A DNA stretch of 64,000 nucleotides from Frisingicoccus sp009929615. Its GTDB lineage: Bacteria; Bacillota; Clostridia; Lachnospirales; Lachnospiraceae. The stretch spans positions 6,149 through 70,148 of the forward strand of contig JAQUXR010000011.1 in the NCBI GenBank assembly GCA_028692275.1, read 5' to 3'. The position numbers and the translations under genes were made by a program. Every line of letters begins with the position of its first letter. The first letter of the stretch is position 1. A model generated the notes under the pieces. It was not told where the DNA came from, did not search any database, and saw only the letters and a program-made list of their open reading frames with translations. Positions 43,403 through 52,073 of the stretch are shown here, piece after piece.

Positions 43403-46233
43403 AACCTCTAAAACTCATACTTTCTGCCTTTGGTTCCTATGGGAATATCGAAGAGGTGGATTTTGAAAAGATAAAACAAGGACTGTTTCTGATTACAGGG
43501 GATACCGGCTCAGGAAAAACCACAATTTTTGATGGCATTTCCTATGCTCTTTATGGTGAAACGAGCGGTCAGCGTCGTGACGGTGAAATGATGCGGAGCC
43601 AATATGCTTCGGATGATAAGGAAACCTATGTAGAATTCACCTTTGATGAAGGTGGTAAGACTTATACAGTACGGAGAAATCCTTCTTATCAGCGAAAAAG
43701 CCGTCGTAAAAATAAGGACGGTGAATATGCTCAGGCGAAAACAGGGGCAGGGGTTGAACTTGTCCTGCCCGATGGCAAGGTATTTCCGGGGAAAGTGAAA
43801 GAAACAGACCGGAAAATTATAGAGATTATAGGTATGGATATGAACCAGTTCAGCCAGGTATCTATGATTTCCCAGGGCGATTTTATGAAGTTGTTACTGG
43901 CTTCTTCAAAGGAACGAAAAGAAATTTTTTCTCGCATTTTCCCGACACAGATTTACAGCCAGATTCAAAAAAGTCTTTCTGAACGGGAGAAGGCTATGGC
44001 GGAACGGCTGGAAGGCCAAAGAATGCAGTGTCAGCATGAGATTGACAACGTGCGTTGCATACCGGAAAGTACTTTAGCAGAGACCTGGGAAACCGAGGGA
44101 AAGTTTTCAGAAGTGGATTCTCAGGCAATTATGGATTTGATTGGAAAGATTACAGAAGAGGCTTTGCTAAAAGAAGAGGAAATTCGGAAAGAAATCCAGG
44201 ATGTGGACAAGGTTTTAGAAGCAAAAAAATATCTTGTAGAAAAACAGCTTCAGGAGGAAAAACTGGGGCTTGAAACAACAGAGCTCAGCCAGTCTCTGGA
44301 GCAGGAAGAACGGGAACTGAATCAAGCCGCCGGGACTCTGAAGGAGACACAGACAGTCTATGATAAAGAATGGCCGGAGCAGCAGAAAAAATGGCTTTTT
44401 CTTCAAGAGGAATTGGGTGATTATGACAGGCTGGATGAATATCAGAAAAACCGGGCGGATGTGGAAATAAATCTAAAGTACATTGGGGAAGAACTTAAGC
44501 AATATGAAAAAAAACTTACGGATGTACAGCAGGATTCTAAAAAAATAACTGCTGAACAGGAAGGTCTCAAAGATTCTGGCGCAGCCTGTGTTCAGGCCGA
44601 ACAGACGGTGAAAAATCACAGCCTGGCATTGGAAAAGGTTCAAAAGGTTCTTGGTGAAAAGCATTTATGGGATAAATATTTGCGGGAAGAAGAAACTGCA
44701 AAAAAAGAAACAGCAGAGGCCCTTCGTAAATATAAAATTCTGTCTACAGAATATGACCATATGTATGGAGCTTTCATTGAATCTCAGGCAGGATTGATGG
44801 CCAGAGATTTAAAAGAAGGAGAGGCGTGTCCCGTATGTGGGGCAATCCATCATCCGTCGCCAAATATTACTGGAGAAGAACAGGAAATAGTGGACCGGAC
44901 GATGGTGGAAAAGGCCAGAGGAAACCGGGAAGAGGCAGAAAAACTGGTGGAGAAATCCAGAGAAGCCGGCTATCGTATTGGTGAAAAGGGTGTAGAACTT
45001 AAAAGCAGAATTTTCAGCGAAGCGTCTGATTGGATGTCCGACATTGAAGAAACCTTTGAGCAGGGAGATTTTTGGAAAGAAGCAGAAAAGTATTTTGAAG
45101 AATGTAAAAAACAATATGAGGAAGCTGAGAAACAGTGGAAAAGCTTCAAGGAAGCCAAGAAGCGGTTTGAAATAAATGACCAGCATTTAAAGGAGCTTGA
45201 GGAACAGCAAAAAAAACTTCAGGCAGACTATATGGCAGGCCTTCAAAAGGAGGCCTCATTAAAAGAAAATTTGAAAAATGCTTTAGAAAAAGTGAAGGAA
45301 CTTCAGGAAAAACTCCAGTTTCCATCGAAGGGAGAGGCACTTTCCTATGAAAAGCAGCTTCAAAAGACTATGGGACAGTTAAGCGAAGCATTAAAATCCG
45401 CCAAAGATAAAACGGAAGTTTTGCAGAAGAAGATGCAGACGAAACAGGGGCAGATGGAAGAACGGGTACGCCAGCAGGAACAGTTAAAGAAAGAAATAGT
45501 TATGGCTGAAAAAAGCTATCAGGCATCGTTGACAGATGAAAGAAATTTAGCAGCTGAGGCGAGAAGGGGACAGCTTTTAGAGGATGAAAAAGTAGTTTAC
45601 AGTATTCGGCAGAGAAATGAAGAAATTTTCAAGACTCTGAAAAAGATCTTTATTGTATATGGTGCAGAGCAGGAAAAATATCAATGGCTCAGACATTTGA
45701 GTCAGATTGCCAATGGTCAGGCACCAAAGAGGCCAAGAATTGATTTTCAAACCTATATGCAGCGTCGCTATTTTCAGCAGATTGTCTATGCAGCAAATAA
45801 GAGACTTGGAAGTATGAGCGGCAATCAGTTTCTTCTGGAGTGCCGTGGTCTGGAAAACCTGGGGCGGCAGGGCGAAGTTGGCCTCGACCTGGATGTTTAC
45901 AGTATGATTAATGACCGGGTTCGTGACGTTAAAACCCTGTCGGGTGGAGAATCCTTTATGGCAGCCCTGTCCCTTGCCCTTGGCATGGCCGATGTTATCC
46001 AGCAGGAGGCCGGAAAGATTCGTGTGGATACCCTGTTTATTGATGAAGGCTTTGGAAGTCTGGATGAACGGGCCAGAAACCAGGCTGTAGAAATCTTAAA
46101 TGAACTGGCTGGAGCAGACCGGCTGGTAGGTATTATTTCTCATGTCAGTGAACTTAAGGAACAGATAGGACGTAAAATTGTTGTTGAGAAAAAGGACTCC
46201 GGAAGCCATATACGTATGGATATCCAGATATAA
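43399..46233 (+). CDS. sbcC: SbcC ATPase (Rad50 homologue)
   Basis: A 944-residue SMC-like ATPase. Walker A is GDTGSGKTT near the N-terminus, long coiled coils run from about 180 to 780, the zinc hook CPVC is at C477-C480, and the C-terminal head has LSGGESFMAALSLALG and DTLFIDEGFGSLDE. The coiled-coil arms bridge DNA ends while SbcD cuts. The start overlaps the sbcD stop. Confidence 0.95.
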   Translation: MKPLKLILSAFGSYGNIEEVDFEKIKQGLFLITGDTGSGKTTIFDGISYALYGETSGQRRDGEMMRSQYASDDKETYVEFTFDEGGKTYTVRRNPSYQRKSRRKNKDGEYAQAKTGAGVELVLPDGKVFPGKVKETDRKIIEIIGMDMNQFSQVSMISQGDFMKLLLASSKERKEIFSRIFPTQIYSQIQKSLSEREKAMAERLEGQRMQCQHEIDNVRCIPESTLAETWETEGKFSEVDSQAIMDLIGKITEEALLKEEEIRKEIQDVDKVLEAKKYLVEKQLQEEKLGLETTELSQSLEQEERELNQAAGTLKETQTVYDKEWPEQQKKWLFLQEELGDYDRLDEYQKNRADVEINLKYIGEELKQYEKKLTDVQQDSKKITAEQEGLKDSGAACVQAEQTVKNHSLALEKVQKVLGEKHLWDKYLREEETAKKETAEALRKYKILSTEYDHMYGAFIESQAGLMARDLKEGEACPVCGAIHHPSPNITGEEQEIVDRTMVEKARGNREEAEKLVEKSREAGYRIGEKGVELKSRIFSEASDWMSDIEETFEQGDFWKEAEKYFEECKKQYEEAEKQWKSFKEAKKRFEINDQHLKELEEQQKKLQADYMAGLQKEASLKENLKNALEKVKELQEKLQFPSKGEALSYEKQLQKTMGQLSEALKSAKDKTEVLQKKMQTKQGQMEERVRQQEQLKKEIVMAEKSYQASLTDERNLAAEARRGQLLEDEKVVYSIRQRNEEIFKTLKKIFIVYGAEQEKYQWLRHLSQIANGQAPKRPRIDFQTYMQRRYFQQIVYAANKRLGSMSGNQFLLECRGLENLGRQGEVGLDLDVYSMINDRVRDVKTLSGGESFMAALSLALGMADVIQQEAGKIRVDTLFIDEGFGSLDERARNQAVEILNELAGADRLVGIISHVSELKEQIGRKIVVEKKDSGSHIRMDIQI

Positions 46234-46237
46234 TTCG

Positions 46238-46266
46238 TTGTTTTTTTACAGGAAATCAATTATAAT
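46238..46266 (+). promoter_or_regulatory. Promoter for the GtrA-family gene
   Basis: TTGTTT (46238-46243) and TATAAT (46261-46266) are spaced by 17 bases, just after the sbcC stop. I see no terminator for sbcC. Confidence 0.6.
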
Positions 46267-46321
46267 AACTAAGATGCTCTGATAAGGGTATAAATATTAG
46301 AAAACGCATAAAGGAGTCAGG

Positions 46322-46729
46322 ATGAAGGAACTTTTGATAAAGTATAAAGAGGTCATATCTTATTTGTTTTTTGGAGTTTTGGCCACAGTAGTTAATATTG
46401 TCGTTTACTTTTTATGTACAGAAGTGGTGCATATGAATTATCTGGCGGCGAATGCCCTTTCCTGGGCGGCAGCAGTAGCTTTTGCTTATGTAACAAATCG
46501 GACCTGGGTTTTTGCCAGTAAGGTCAAAGGTTTTAAGGCTATTATGAAAGAAATGTCAGCATTTGTTGGCTGTCGTATTCTTTCGGGAGCTATGGACATG
46601 GCGATTATGTTTATCAGTGTTGATATGATAGGAATTTCTGACCGGATTGCCAAGCTGATTACACAGGTTGTCGTCGTTGTATTGAATTATATCTTCAGTA
46701 AAGTGATTATTTTCCGCGAGAAAAGTTGA
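46322..46729 (+). CDS. GtrA-family four-helix membrane protein
   Basis: A 135-residue protein with four predicted membrane helices. YLFFGVLATVVNIVVYF and AFAYVTNRTWVF are the GtrA signatures. The family is thought to flip undecaprenyl-linked sugars or help transfer them to the cell envelope. The start has AAAGGAG upstream. No glycosyltransferase is nearby, so the substrate is unknown. Confidence 0.9.
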   Translation: MKELLIKYKEVISYLFFGVLATVVNIVVYFLCTEVVHMNYLAANALSWAAAVAFAYVTNRTWVFASKVKGFKAIMKEMSAFVGCRILSGAMDMAIMFISVDMIGISDRIAKLITQVVVVVLNYIFSKVIIFREKS

Positions 46730-46754
46730 ACTTTAGAAAAACGACAGAAATAGT

Positions 46755-46793
46755 TCACAATTGAATCACAAAGCAATCACAATCCAGTCACAA
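46755..46793 (+). promoter_or_regulatory. Four TCACAA direct repeats at 11-bp spacing upstream of htrA
   Basis: TCACAA occurs at 46755, 46766, 46777 and 46788, each followed by a 5-base variable spacer. This one-turn periodicity is how OmpR/PhoB-type response regulators bind along one face of DNA. The array sits just upstream of a poor -35 (TTGATA at 46798, with TATAGA 16 bases on), the usual place for an activator. Confidence 0.72.
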
Positions 46794-46845
46794 TTGGTTG
46801 ATAGAATAGCACCATAAAATATAGAACAGAACGGAGGAAATCATT

Positions 46846-48189
46846 ATGAGTGATTTTTATAATTATCATGACGATAATCAGGAACAGCCGATACAGCCGG
46901 AGCAGACTTCCAATGACTATAATTATTACAGTCAGACAACTGAGCCTGAAAAGAGAAGCTACTCTCCGTATGATATACCGGAACCTGGTACACCAAAAAA
47001 GAAAAAAGGTGGCTTTGGTATGAAGCTTGTAAAAGCTGTCTGCCTGGGGCTTGCTTTTGGACTTGCTGCCGGTGGTGCATTCTGGGGATTTGCCAGAGCG
47101 ACAGGGATTACAGTGTCCGAGGGCGGCAGGAACAGTAACACAGGAATGAATGTGAATATTGTTCGTACATCGGCAACGGATGTGGAGACCATTAATGCAA
47201 CGGATGTTTCGGATATCGTAAAAGAAGCGATGCCATCCATCGTCGCAGTAAATACACAGGTTGTTACAACAAGTAATTATTTTGGACAGACCTATTCCCA
47301 GGAGGGCAGTGGTGCCGGTTCCGGAATTATTATGAGTGAAGCCGATGGCATTCTTTATATCATGACCAACTATCATGTTATTGAAGATTCAACAAGCATT
47401 CAGATAACTTTTGATGATGACAGCACAGCAGATGCAGAAATCAAAGGCTATGATGAAAATGCAGACATTGCCGTATTGACGATAGATTATAATTCTCTCA
47501 GCGATGAGACAAAATCCAATATCGCAGCAGCAGTTATGGGTGATTCAGATGCTTTGGATGTTGGAAACGGGGCCATTGCGATTGGTAATGCTTTAGGATA
47601 TGGACAGTCGGTAACAACAGGTGCTATCAGTGCGGTGGACAGAGAAGTCCAGATGACAGACGGTACAGTTACCCTGATTCAGACGGATGCGGCAATCAAT
47701 CCTGGTAACAGTGGTGGTGCTTTACTGAATACACGAGGTGAAGTTATCGGTGTGAATACAGTTAAATATTCAGATACCAGTGTTGAAGGTATGGGATTTG
47801 CCATTCCTATTAATGATGCTTTGGAAACAGCTCAGGGAATTATTGATGGAACGATCGTTACAAAGACCGATGAAAATACAGCTTACCTTGGTATTTCCGG
47901 TGGTACTTTAGATGAAGAATCTGCCAGAAGTTATGGATATCCGGCAGGTGTTTATGTCAGCATGGTTTCCAGAAATTCAGCAGCTGAGCGGGCAGGACTT
48001 CAGCAGGGCGATGTGATTACAGGATTTGATGGAGAAGATATCTCCACGATGGAACAATTACAGGAACTTCTTGCAGACCACGTACCTGGTGATGAAATTG
48101 TTTTAACGGTTCAGCGTCAGCGTGTCCAGGGCGATTTTACAGAGATGGAATTATCAACCATTCTTGGCTCAAAAGCGGATGTACAGTAA
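46846..48189 (+). CDS. HtrA-type (S1C) serine protease with PDZ domain
   Basis: A 447-residue membrane-anchored protease. A polar Tyr/Gln/Pro-rich cytoplasmic N-terminus (1-55) is followed by one membrane helix (about 61-84), then a trypsin-like domain with H177 (TNYHVIED), D207 (ENADIAVL) and S289 (NPGNSGGALL), and a C-terminal PDZ domain (about 345-435). It degrades or refolds misfolded exported proteins. The upstream TCACAA array suggests control by an envelope-stress two-component system, which is not encoded in this window. Confidence 0.95.
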   Translation: MSDFYNYHDDNQEQPIQPEQTSNDYNYYSQTTEPEKRSYSPYDIPEPGTPKKKKGGFGMKLVKAVCLGLAFGLAAGGAFWGFARATGITVSEGGRNSNTGMNVNIVRTSATDVETINATDVSDIVKEAMPSIVAVNTQVVTTSNYFGQTYSQEGSGAGSGIIMSEADGILYIMTNYHVIEDSTSIQITFDDDSTADAEIKGYDENADIAVLTIDYNSLSDETKSNIAAAVMGDSDALDVGNGAIAIGNALGYGQSVTTGAISAVDREVQMTDGTVTLIQTDAAINPGNSGGALLNTRGEVIGVNTVKYSDTSVEGMGFAIPINDALETAQGIIDGTIVTKTDENTAYLGISGGTLDEESARSYGYPAGVYVSMVSRNSAAERAGLQQGDVITGFDGEDISTMEQLQELLADHVPGDEIVLTVQRQRVQGDFTEMELSTILGSKADVQ

Positions 48190-48211
48190 ATTAGATAAAT
48201 AAAGAATCTTT

Positions 48212-48255
48212 AAGGGAAAGCGGATACCCAGTGGTTTGGGCATTTGCTTTCCCTT
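48212..48255 (+). other. Long hairpin between htrA and the clpX-like gene
   Basis: AAGGGAAAGC (48212-48221) pairs with GCTTTCCCTT (48246-48255), with an inner CCCA/TGGG stem. There is no T-run after it, so it may be a processing or stability element rather than a strong terminator. Confidence 0.6.
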
Positions 48256-48303
48256 GTGGTTCATAAAACAAAGGGGTATAATTGAGGAAGACAGGAGGTC
48301 TAT

Positions 48304-49737
48304 ATGAAGGATTACGAAGAAGATGAATTGAAAGATAAAACAGAGAATACAACAGACGTTGAAAGTGATGATAAGGATTATGAAGATATCTGCTATATTT
48401 GCCGTAGACCGGAAAGTAAAGCAGGAAAATTAATCCATCTGCCTATGAATGGCATCTGTATATGTCCGGACTGCATGGAGAGAAGCTTTTCAGCTATGAA
48501 TAACAGCAATATTAATTATGATGATTTAATGCAGAACATGAATATGCAGGATATGTTTCCGGGGAATATGCAGGATAGCATCCCTAAAAAACAGAAACTT
48601 AAAAAGAAAAAACCAAAAGAAGACGGTGTGCCGGCCATTGATTTGAGCCAGGTTATGCCGCCTCATCAGATAAAAGCAAGTCTGGACGAATATGTTATCG
48701 GTCAGGACTATGCTAAAAAGGTTATGTCAGTCGCTGTTTACAATCACTATAAACGAGTGGCTACAAATATGATGAATGAAATTGAGATTGAAAAGTCCAA
48801 CATGCTGATGATTGGACCTACAGGCTGTGGAAAAACCTATCTTGTGCGTACTCTGGCAAGACTTCTGGATGTGCCATTGGCAATTGCGGATGCAACTTCG
48901 CTGACAGAAGCCGGATATATCGGCGATGATATTGAGAGTGTTGTTTCAAAATTGCTGGCAGCAGCAGATAATGATGTGGAGAAAGCGGAGAGAGGCATTA
49001 TCTTTATTGATGAGATTGATAAGATTGCCAAGAAGAAGAATACAACGAGTCGTGATGTCAGTGGGGAATCGGTACAGCAGGGACTTTTGAAACTGCTGGA
49101 AGGCAGTGATGTGGAGGTGCCGGTTGGTGCCAGCAGTAAGAATGCCATGGTGCCATTGACGACCATTAATACGCGAAATATTCTCTTTATATGTGGCGGA
49201 GCTTTTCCGGATTTAGAGGGCATTATAAAAGCCCGGTTGAATAAGACAAGTTCTATTGGATTTGAGGCAGCATTAAGTGATGCCCATGACCAGGATGCGG
49301 ATATTATGAGTCAGGTGACGATTGATGATTTGCGTGAATTTGGAATGATTCCGGAGTTTATCGGACGTCTTCCGGTAACCTTTACGTTAAAGGGTCTGGA
49401 TGAGGAAGCCTTAGTGAAGATTCTGGCTGAGCCAAAGAATGCAATTATTAAGCAGTATCAGAAACTTCTGGCTTTAGACGAAGTGGATTTACAGTTTGAT
49501 GAGGGGGCTCTGAGGGCCATTGCCAGACGTGCCATTACAAGGAAAACAGGAGCCAGAGCACTGCGCTCGATTATTGAAGAATTAATGCTGGATATTATGT
49601 ATCAGATTCCAAAGGATGATAATATTGGCAGAGTGACGATTACTAAAGATTATGTGGAACATACAGGCGGCCCAGTGATTGAGATGCGGGGTGTCTATAC
49701 ACTGGAGAATAAAACACCGGTGGCGGGCATAGAATAA
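48304..49737 (+). CDS. ClpX-like AAA+ unfoldase with divergent zinc domain
   Basis: A 477-residue protein. The N-terminus has an acidic leader, a zinc pair CYIC (C30, C33) and CPDC (C54, C57) and a Met/Asn-rich linker not seen in standard ClpX. The AAA+ domain has GPTGCGKT (171-178), pore loop GYIG (204-207), IIFIDEID (232-239) and the ClpP-docking loop IGF (318-320). It should feed substrates to ClpP. The altered zinc domain suggests a paralogue with its own substrates or adaptors; no clpP is nearby. Confidence 0.86.
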   Translation: MKDYEEDELKDKTENTTDVESDDKDYEDICYICRRPESKAGKLIHLPMNGICICPDCMERSFSAMNNSNINYDDLMQNMNMQDMFPGNMQDSIPKKQKLKKKKPKEDGVPAIDLSQVMPPHQIKASLDEYVIGQDYAKKVMSVAVYNHYKRVATNMMNEIEIEKSNMLMIGPTGCGKTYLVRTLARLLDVPLAIADATSLTEAGYIGDDIESVVSKLLAAADNDVEKAERGIIFIDEIDKIAKKKNTTSRDVSGESVQQGLLKLLEGSDVEVPVGASSKNAMVPLTTINTRNILFICGGAFPDLEGIIKARLNKTSSIGFEAALSDAHDQDADIMSQVTIDDLREFGMIPEFIGRLPVTFTLKGLDEEALVKILAEPKNAIIKQYQKLLALDEVDLQFDEGALRAIARRAITRKTGARALRSIIEELMLDIMYQIPKDDNIGRVTITKDYVEHTGGPVIEMRGVYTLENKTPVAGIE

Positions 49738-49764
49738 TAGGGATTTTAAAGTGGAAGTGATGAG

Positions 49765-51483
49765 ATGGCATTGACGGAGGAGCAACAGCGGTGCCGTGAT
49801 ATTATACTATCTCAGGATTATGGAGATTTTGTTGTCAGCTATGGCGGGGATATTGAAGTCATGGCAGAGATTTATAATCCAAGCTGTTATGAGAAGATTG
49901 ATAATAATTTTGTTGTCATTCAGAGAACACTCCCTGAGAGTGGTCAGTTGAATCCGGATGAATACAGTTACAATCTTATTCCTGATTTGCTGGGACTGCT
50001 GGATACAACCAGCATGGAACAGAGTGGAATTCTGCCGGTGCATTACAGCCCCGCTTCCGGTTTCCGGGGAAGTGGTATTATTGTCGGTGTGATAGATACA
50101 GGGATTGATTATACCCATCCGGCTTTTCGGTTTTCAGACGGCAATACACGGATTCTTTCGATTTGGGATCAGACCATTCAGACGGACCAGGTTCCGGAGC
50201 GTTTTCCTTTTGGAACAGTGTATACCCGGGATGATATTAATGCTGCTTTGCAGGCGGAGGAACCCCTTGATGTTGTTCCGTCGCGGGATGAGAATGGACA
50301 TGGTACATTTATTGCCGGGATTATGGCAGGGACGGAAGACCAGGCCAATGGTTTTATCGGAGCGGCACCGGAAGCTTCTATCGTCGCGGTTAAGCTAAAA
50401 CCGGCAAAACAATATCTGCGGGATTATTATGTGATTAAAGAGGATGCCATCGCCTTTCAGGAAACAGATATTATGATGGCGATAGAGTTCCTTCGAAGCC
50501 AGAGTGTCCGGTATCAGATGCCTTTAGTTGTCTGCCTGGGCTTAGGAAACACACTGGATAGTCATGAAGGTTCATCTACCCTTAGCCAGTATCTGAATGT
50601 GGTGAATAATATTACCGGAATTTGTGTGGTGGCGGCAGCTGGTAATGAACTGGGCAAGGCCCATAATTATGCCGGGGTGGTTGAAGGCAGAGATGAATTT
50701 GATACGGTAGAATTACGGGTTGGAGAAGGTGAACAGGGATTTCAGATGGAAATCTGGGGTTCTCTGTCCGATGTTTTTTCAGTGGAAATTATTTCACCGG
50801 AAGGAGAGAGGATTGCGAGAAGCCAGTCGCGAATCGGCGATTCCCAGAGAGTCAATCTGTTTTTGGAAGGGACGGAGATTTATCTGGCCAACCGCTCAGC
50901 AGGACTGTCGGGTGGACAGTTTCTAATGGTTTTACAATTCAGGTCACCGACGCCGGGGATATGGACACTGCGCGTTTACGGCGACAGGATATTGAGAGGG
51001 CGTTTTGATATATGGCTTCCAATGGAAAAGTTTATACAGGATAGTACTTATTTTTTGAATCCGGACCCGGATATTACATTGACATCAGTGGCAACGACAA
51101 ATTCCATTGTTGTAACATCCAATTACAATCATTATAATGACCGGCTTTATGTGAATTCCAGCAGAGGCTACACGTCAAGTGGCGTTATTAAACCTGATAT
51201 TGCGGCCCCGGGAGTCAATGTCTATGGACCGGAGCCGGGAGGACGATATGGGGTACGGAGCGGCTCAAGCATTTCAGCAGCCCATGGGGCCGGGGCAGCA
51301 GCCTTGTTGATGGAATGGGGCCTTTTGAGAGCTATTATCACAAACATGGATGGAAATGATATACGACGGCTTCTTATTCAGGGGGCTGTACAAAAAGGCG
51401 TAGACACCTATCCGAACCCGGGCTGGGGATATGGTGCAATGAATTTGAAAAATACCTTTGAAACTTTACGCATAGTGCGGTAG
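49765..51483 (+). CDS. S8 family (Csp-like) subtilase
   Basis: A 572-residue subtilisin-family protease with no signal peptide. The triad is D111 (VIDTGID), H179 (ENGHGTFIAG) and S502 (SGSSISAAHGAG; the usual P of the SxAxP motif is A). A jelly-roll-like insert lies between the His and Ser. It resembles clostridial Csp germination proteases and related cytoplasmic or spore-coat subtilases. It follows the ClpX-like gene by 27 bases, apparently as one transcript. Confidence 0.9.
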   Translation: MALTEEQQRCRDIILSQDYGDFVVSYGGDIEVMAEIYNPSCYEKIDNNFVVIQRTLPESGQLNPDEYSYNLIPDLLGLLDTTSMEQSGILPVHYSPASGFRGSGIIVGVIDTGIDYTHPAFRFSDGNTRILSIWDQTIQTDQVPERFPFGTVYTRDDINAALQAEEPLDVVPSRDENGHGTFIAGIMAGTEDQANGFIGAAPEASIVAVKLKPAKQYLRDYYVIKEDAIAFQETDIMMAIEFLRSQSVRYQMPLVVCLGLGNTLDSHEGSSTLSQYLNVVNNITGICVVAAAGNELGKAHNYAGVVEGRDEFDTVELRVGEGEQGFQMEIWGSLSDVFSVEIISPEGERIARSQSRIGDSQRVNLFLEGTEIYLANRSAGLSGGQFLMVLQFRSPTPGIWTLRVYGDRILRGRFDIWLPMEKFIQDSTYFLNPDPDITLTSVATTNSIVVTSNYNHYNDRLYVNSSRGYTSSGVIKPDIAAPGVNVYGPEPGGRYGVRSGSSISAAHGAGAAALLMEWGLLRAIITNMDGNDIRRLLIQGAVQKGVDTYPNPGWGYGAMNLKNTFETLRIVR

Positions 51484-51511
51484 AATAGAAGAAAATAAAG
51501 GAGGTACTGCA

Positions 51512-52006
51512 ATGGCATTTTTAGATGATTTAAAACAGGGATTGACTGACGTGACAAAAACAGTCTATGAGAAGTCAGGACAGTTTGTTGAGGTTCAGAA
51601 ACTTCGAATGAAAAAGAATTCCTTAAACAGTGAGTTGAAAGCCACATATGTTGAGATTGGCAAGATGGTTTATGAAGAGAAAAATGCAGGGGCAGAGTTT
51701 TCCGGTCCGGTTGTCCAGCTGTGCCAGAAAGTAGATATGGGCCTTGAAGCGATTCAGGAAGTTGAAGAGCAGATTGAAGCCGCAAAAGAAAGTTCCGTTG
51801 TAGACGATGATGCTTTTGATACAGATGATATTTTTGAAGAAGATGTTACCGACGTAACAGAACAGGAAGAGACTTCTGAAGAAACAACAGAGGAAGCGGC
51901 AGATGTTGTTGAAGAAGATACTGTCGTTGAAGAATCCGTTGAAGAGACAGTTGCAGAAGTGGTTACGGAAGCAGCAGAAGATGAAGTGACAAAAACAGAG
52001 GAATAA
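51512..52006 (+). CDS. Acidic coiled-coil protein of unknown function
   Basis: A 164-residue protein. The first 90 residues form amphipathic helices (VQKLRMKKNSLNSELKATYVEIGKMV); the last 75 are a strongly acidic, disordered E/D/T/V tail (EEDVTDVTEQEE...). There is no membrane segment. I recognise no family for sure. The start has GGAGG upstream; it ends at a strong terminator. Confidence 0.72.
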   Translation: MAFLDDLKQGLTDVTKTVYEKSGQFVEVQKLRMKKNSLNSELKATYVEIGKMVYEEKNAGAEFSGPVVQLCQKVDMGLEAIQEVEEQIEAAKESSVVDDDAFDTDDIFEEDVTDVTEQEETSEETTEEAADVVEEDTVVEESVEETVAEVVTEAAEDEVTKTEE

Positions 52007-52019
52007 CATAGACAAACGT

Positions 52020-52049
52020 AAATGGCACGCACCTTGCGTGCCATTTTTT
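52020..52049 (+). terminator. Intrinsic terminator before the Xaa-Pro aminopeptidase gene
   Basis: AAATGGCACGC (52020-52030) pairs with GCGTGCCATTT (52036-52046), ending in TTTTTT. Confidence 0.93.
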
Positions 52050-52073
52050 CGGGTTTTGGAAAGAGGGAAAACG

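Noticed and set aside
46755..46793. TCACAA repeats as a CRISPR remnant
   Set aside because: The units are 6 bases with 5-base spacers, in phase with the DNA helix next to a promoter, and no cas gene is present.
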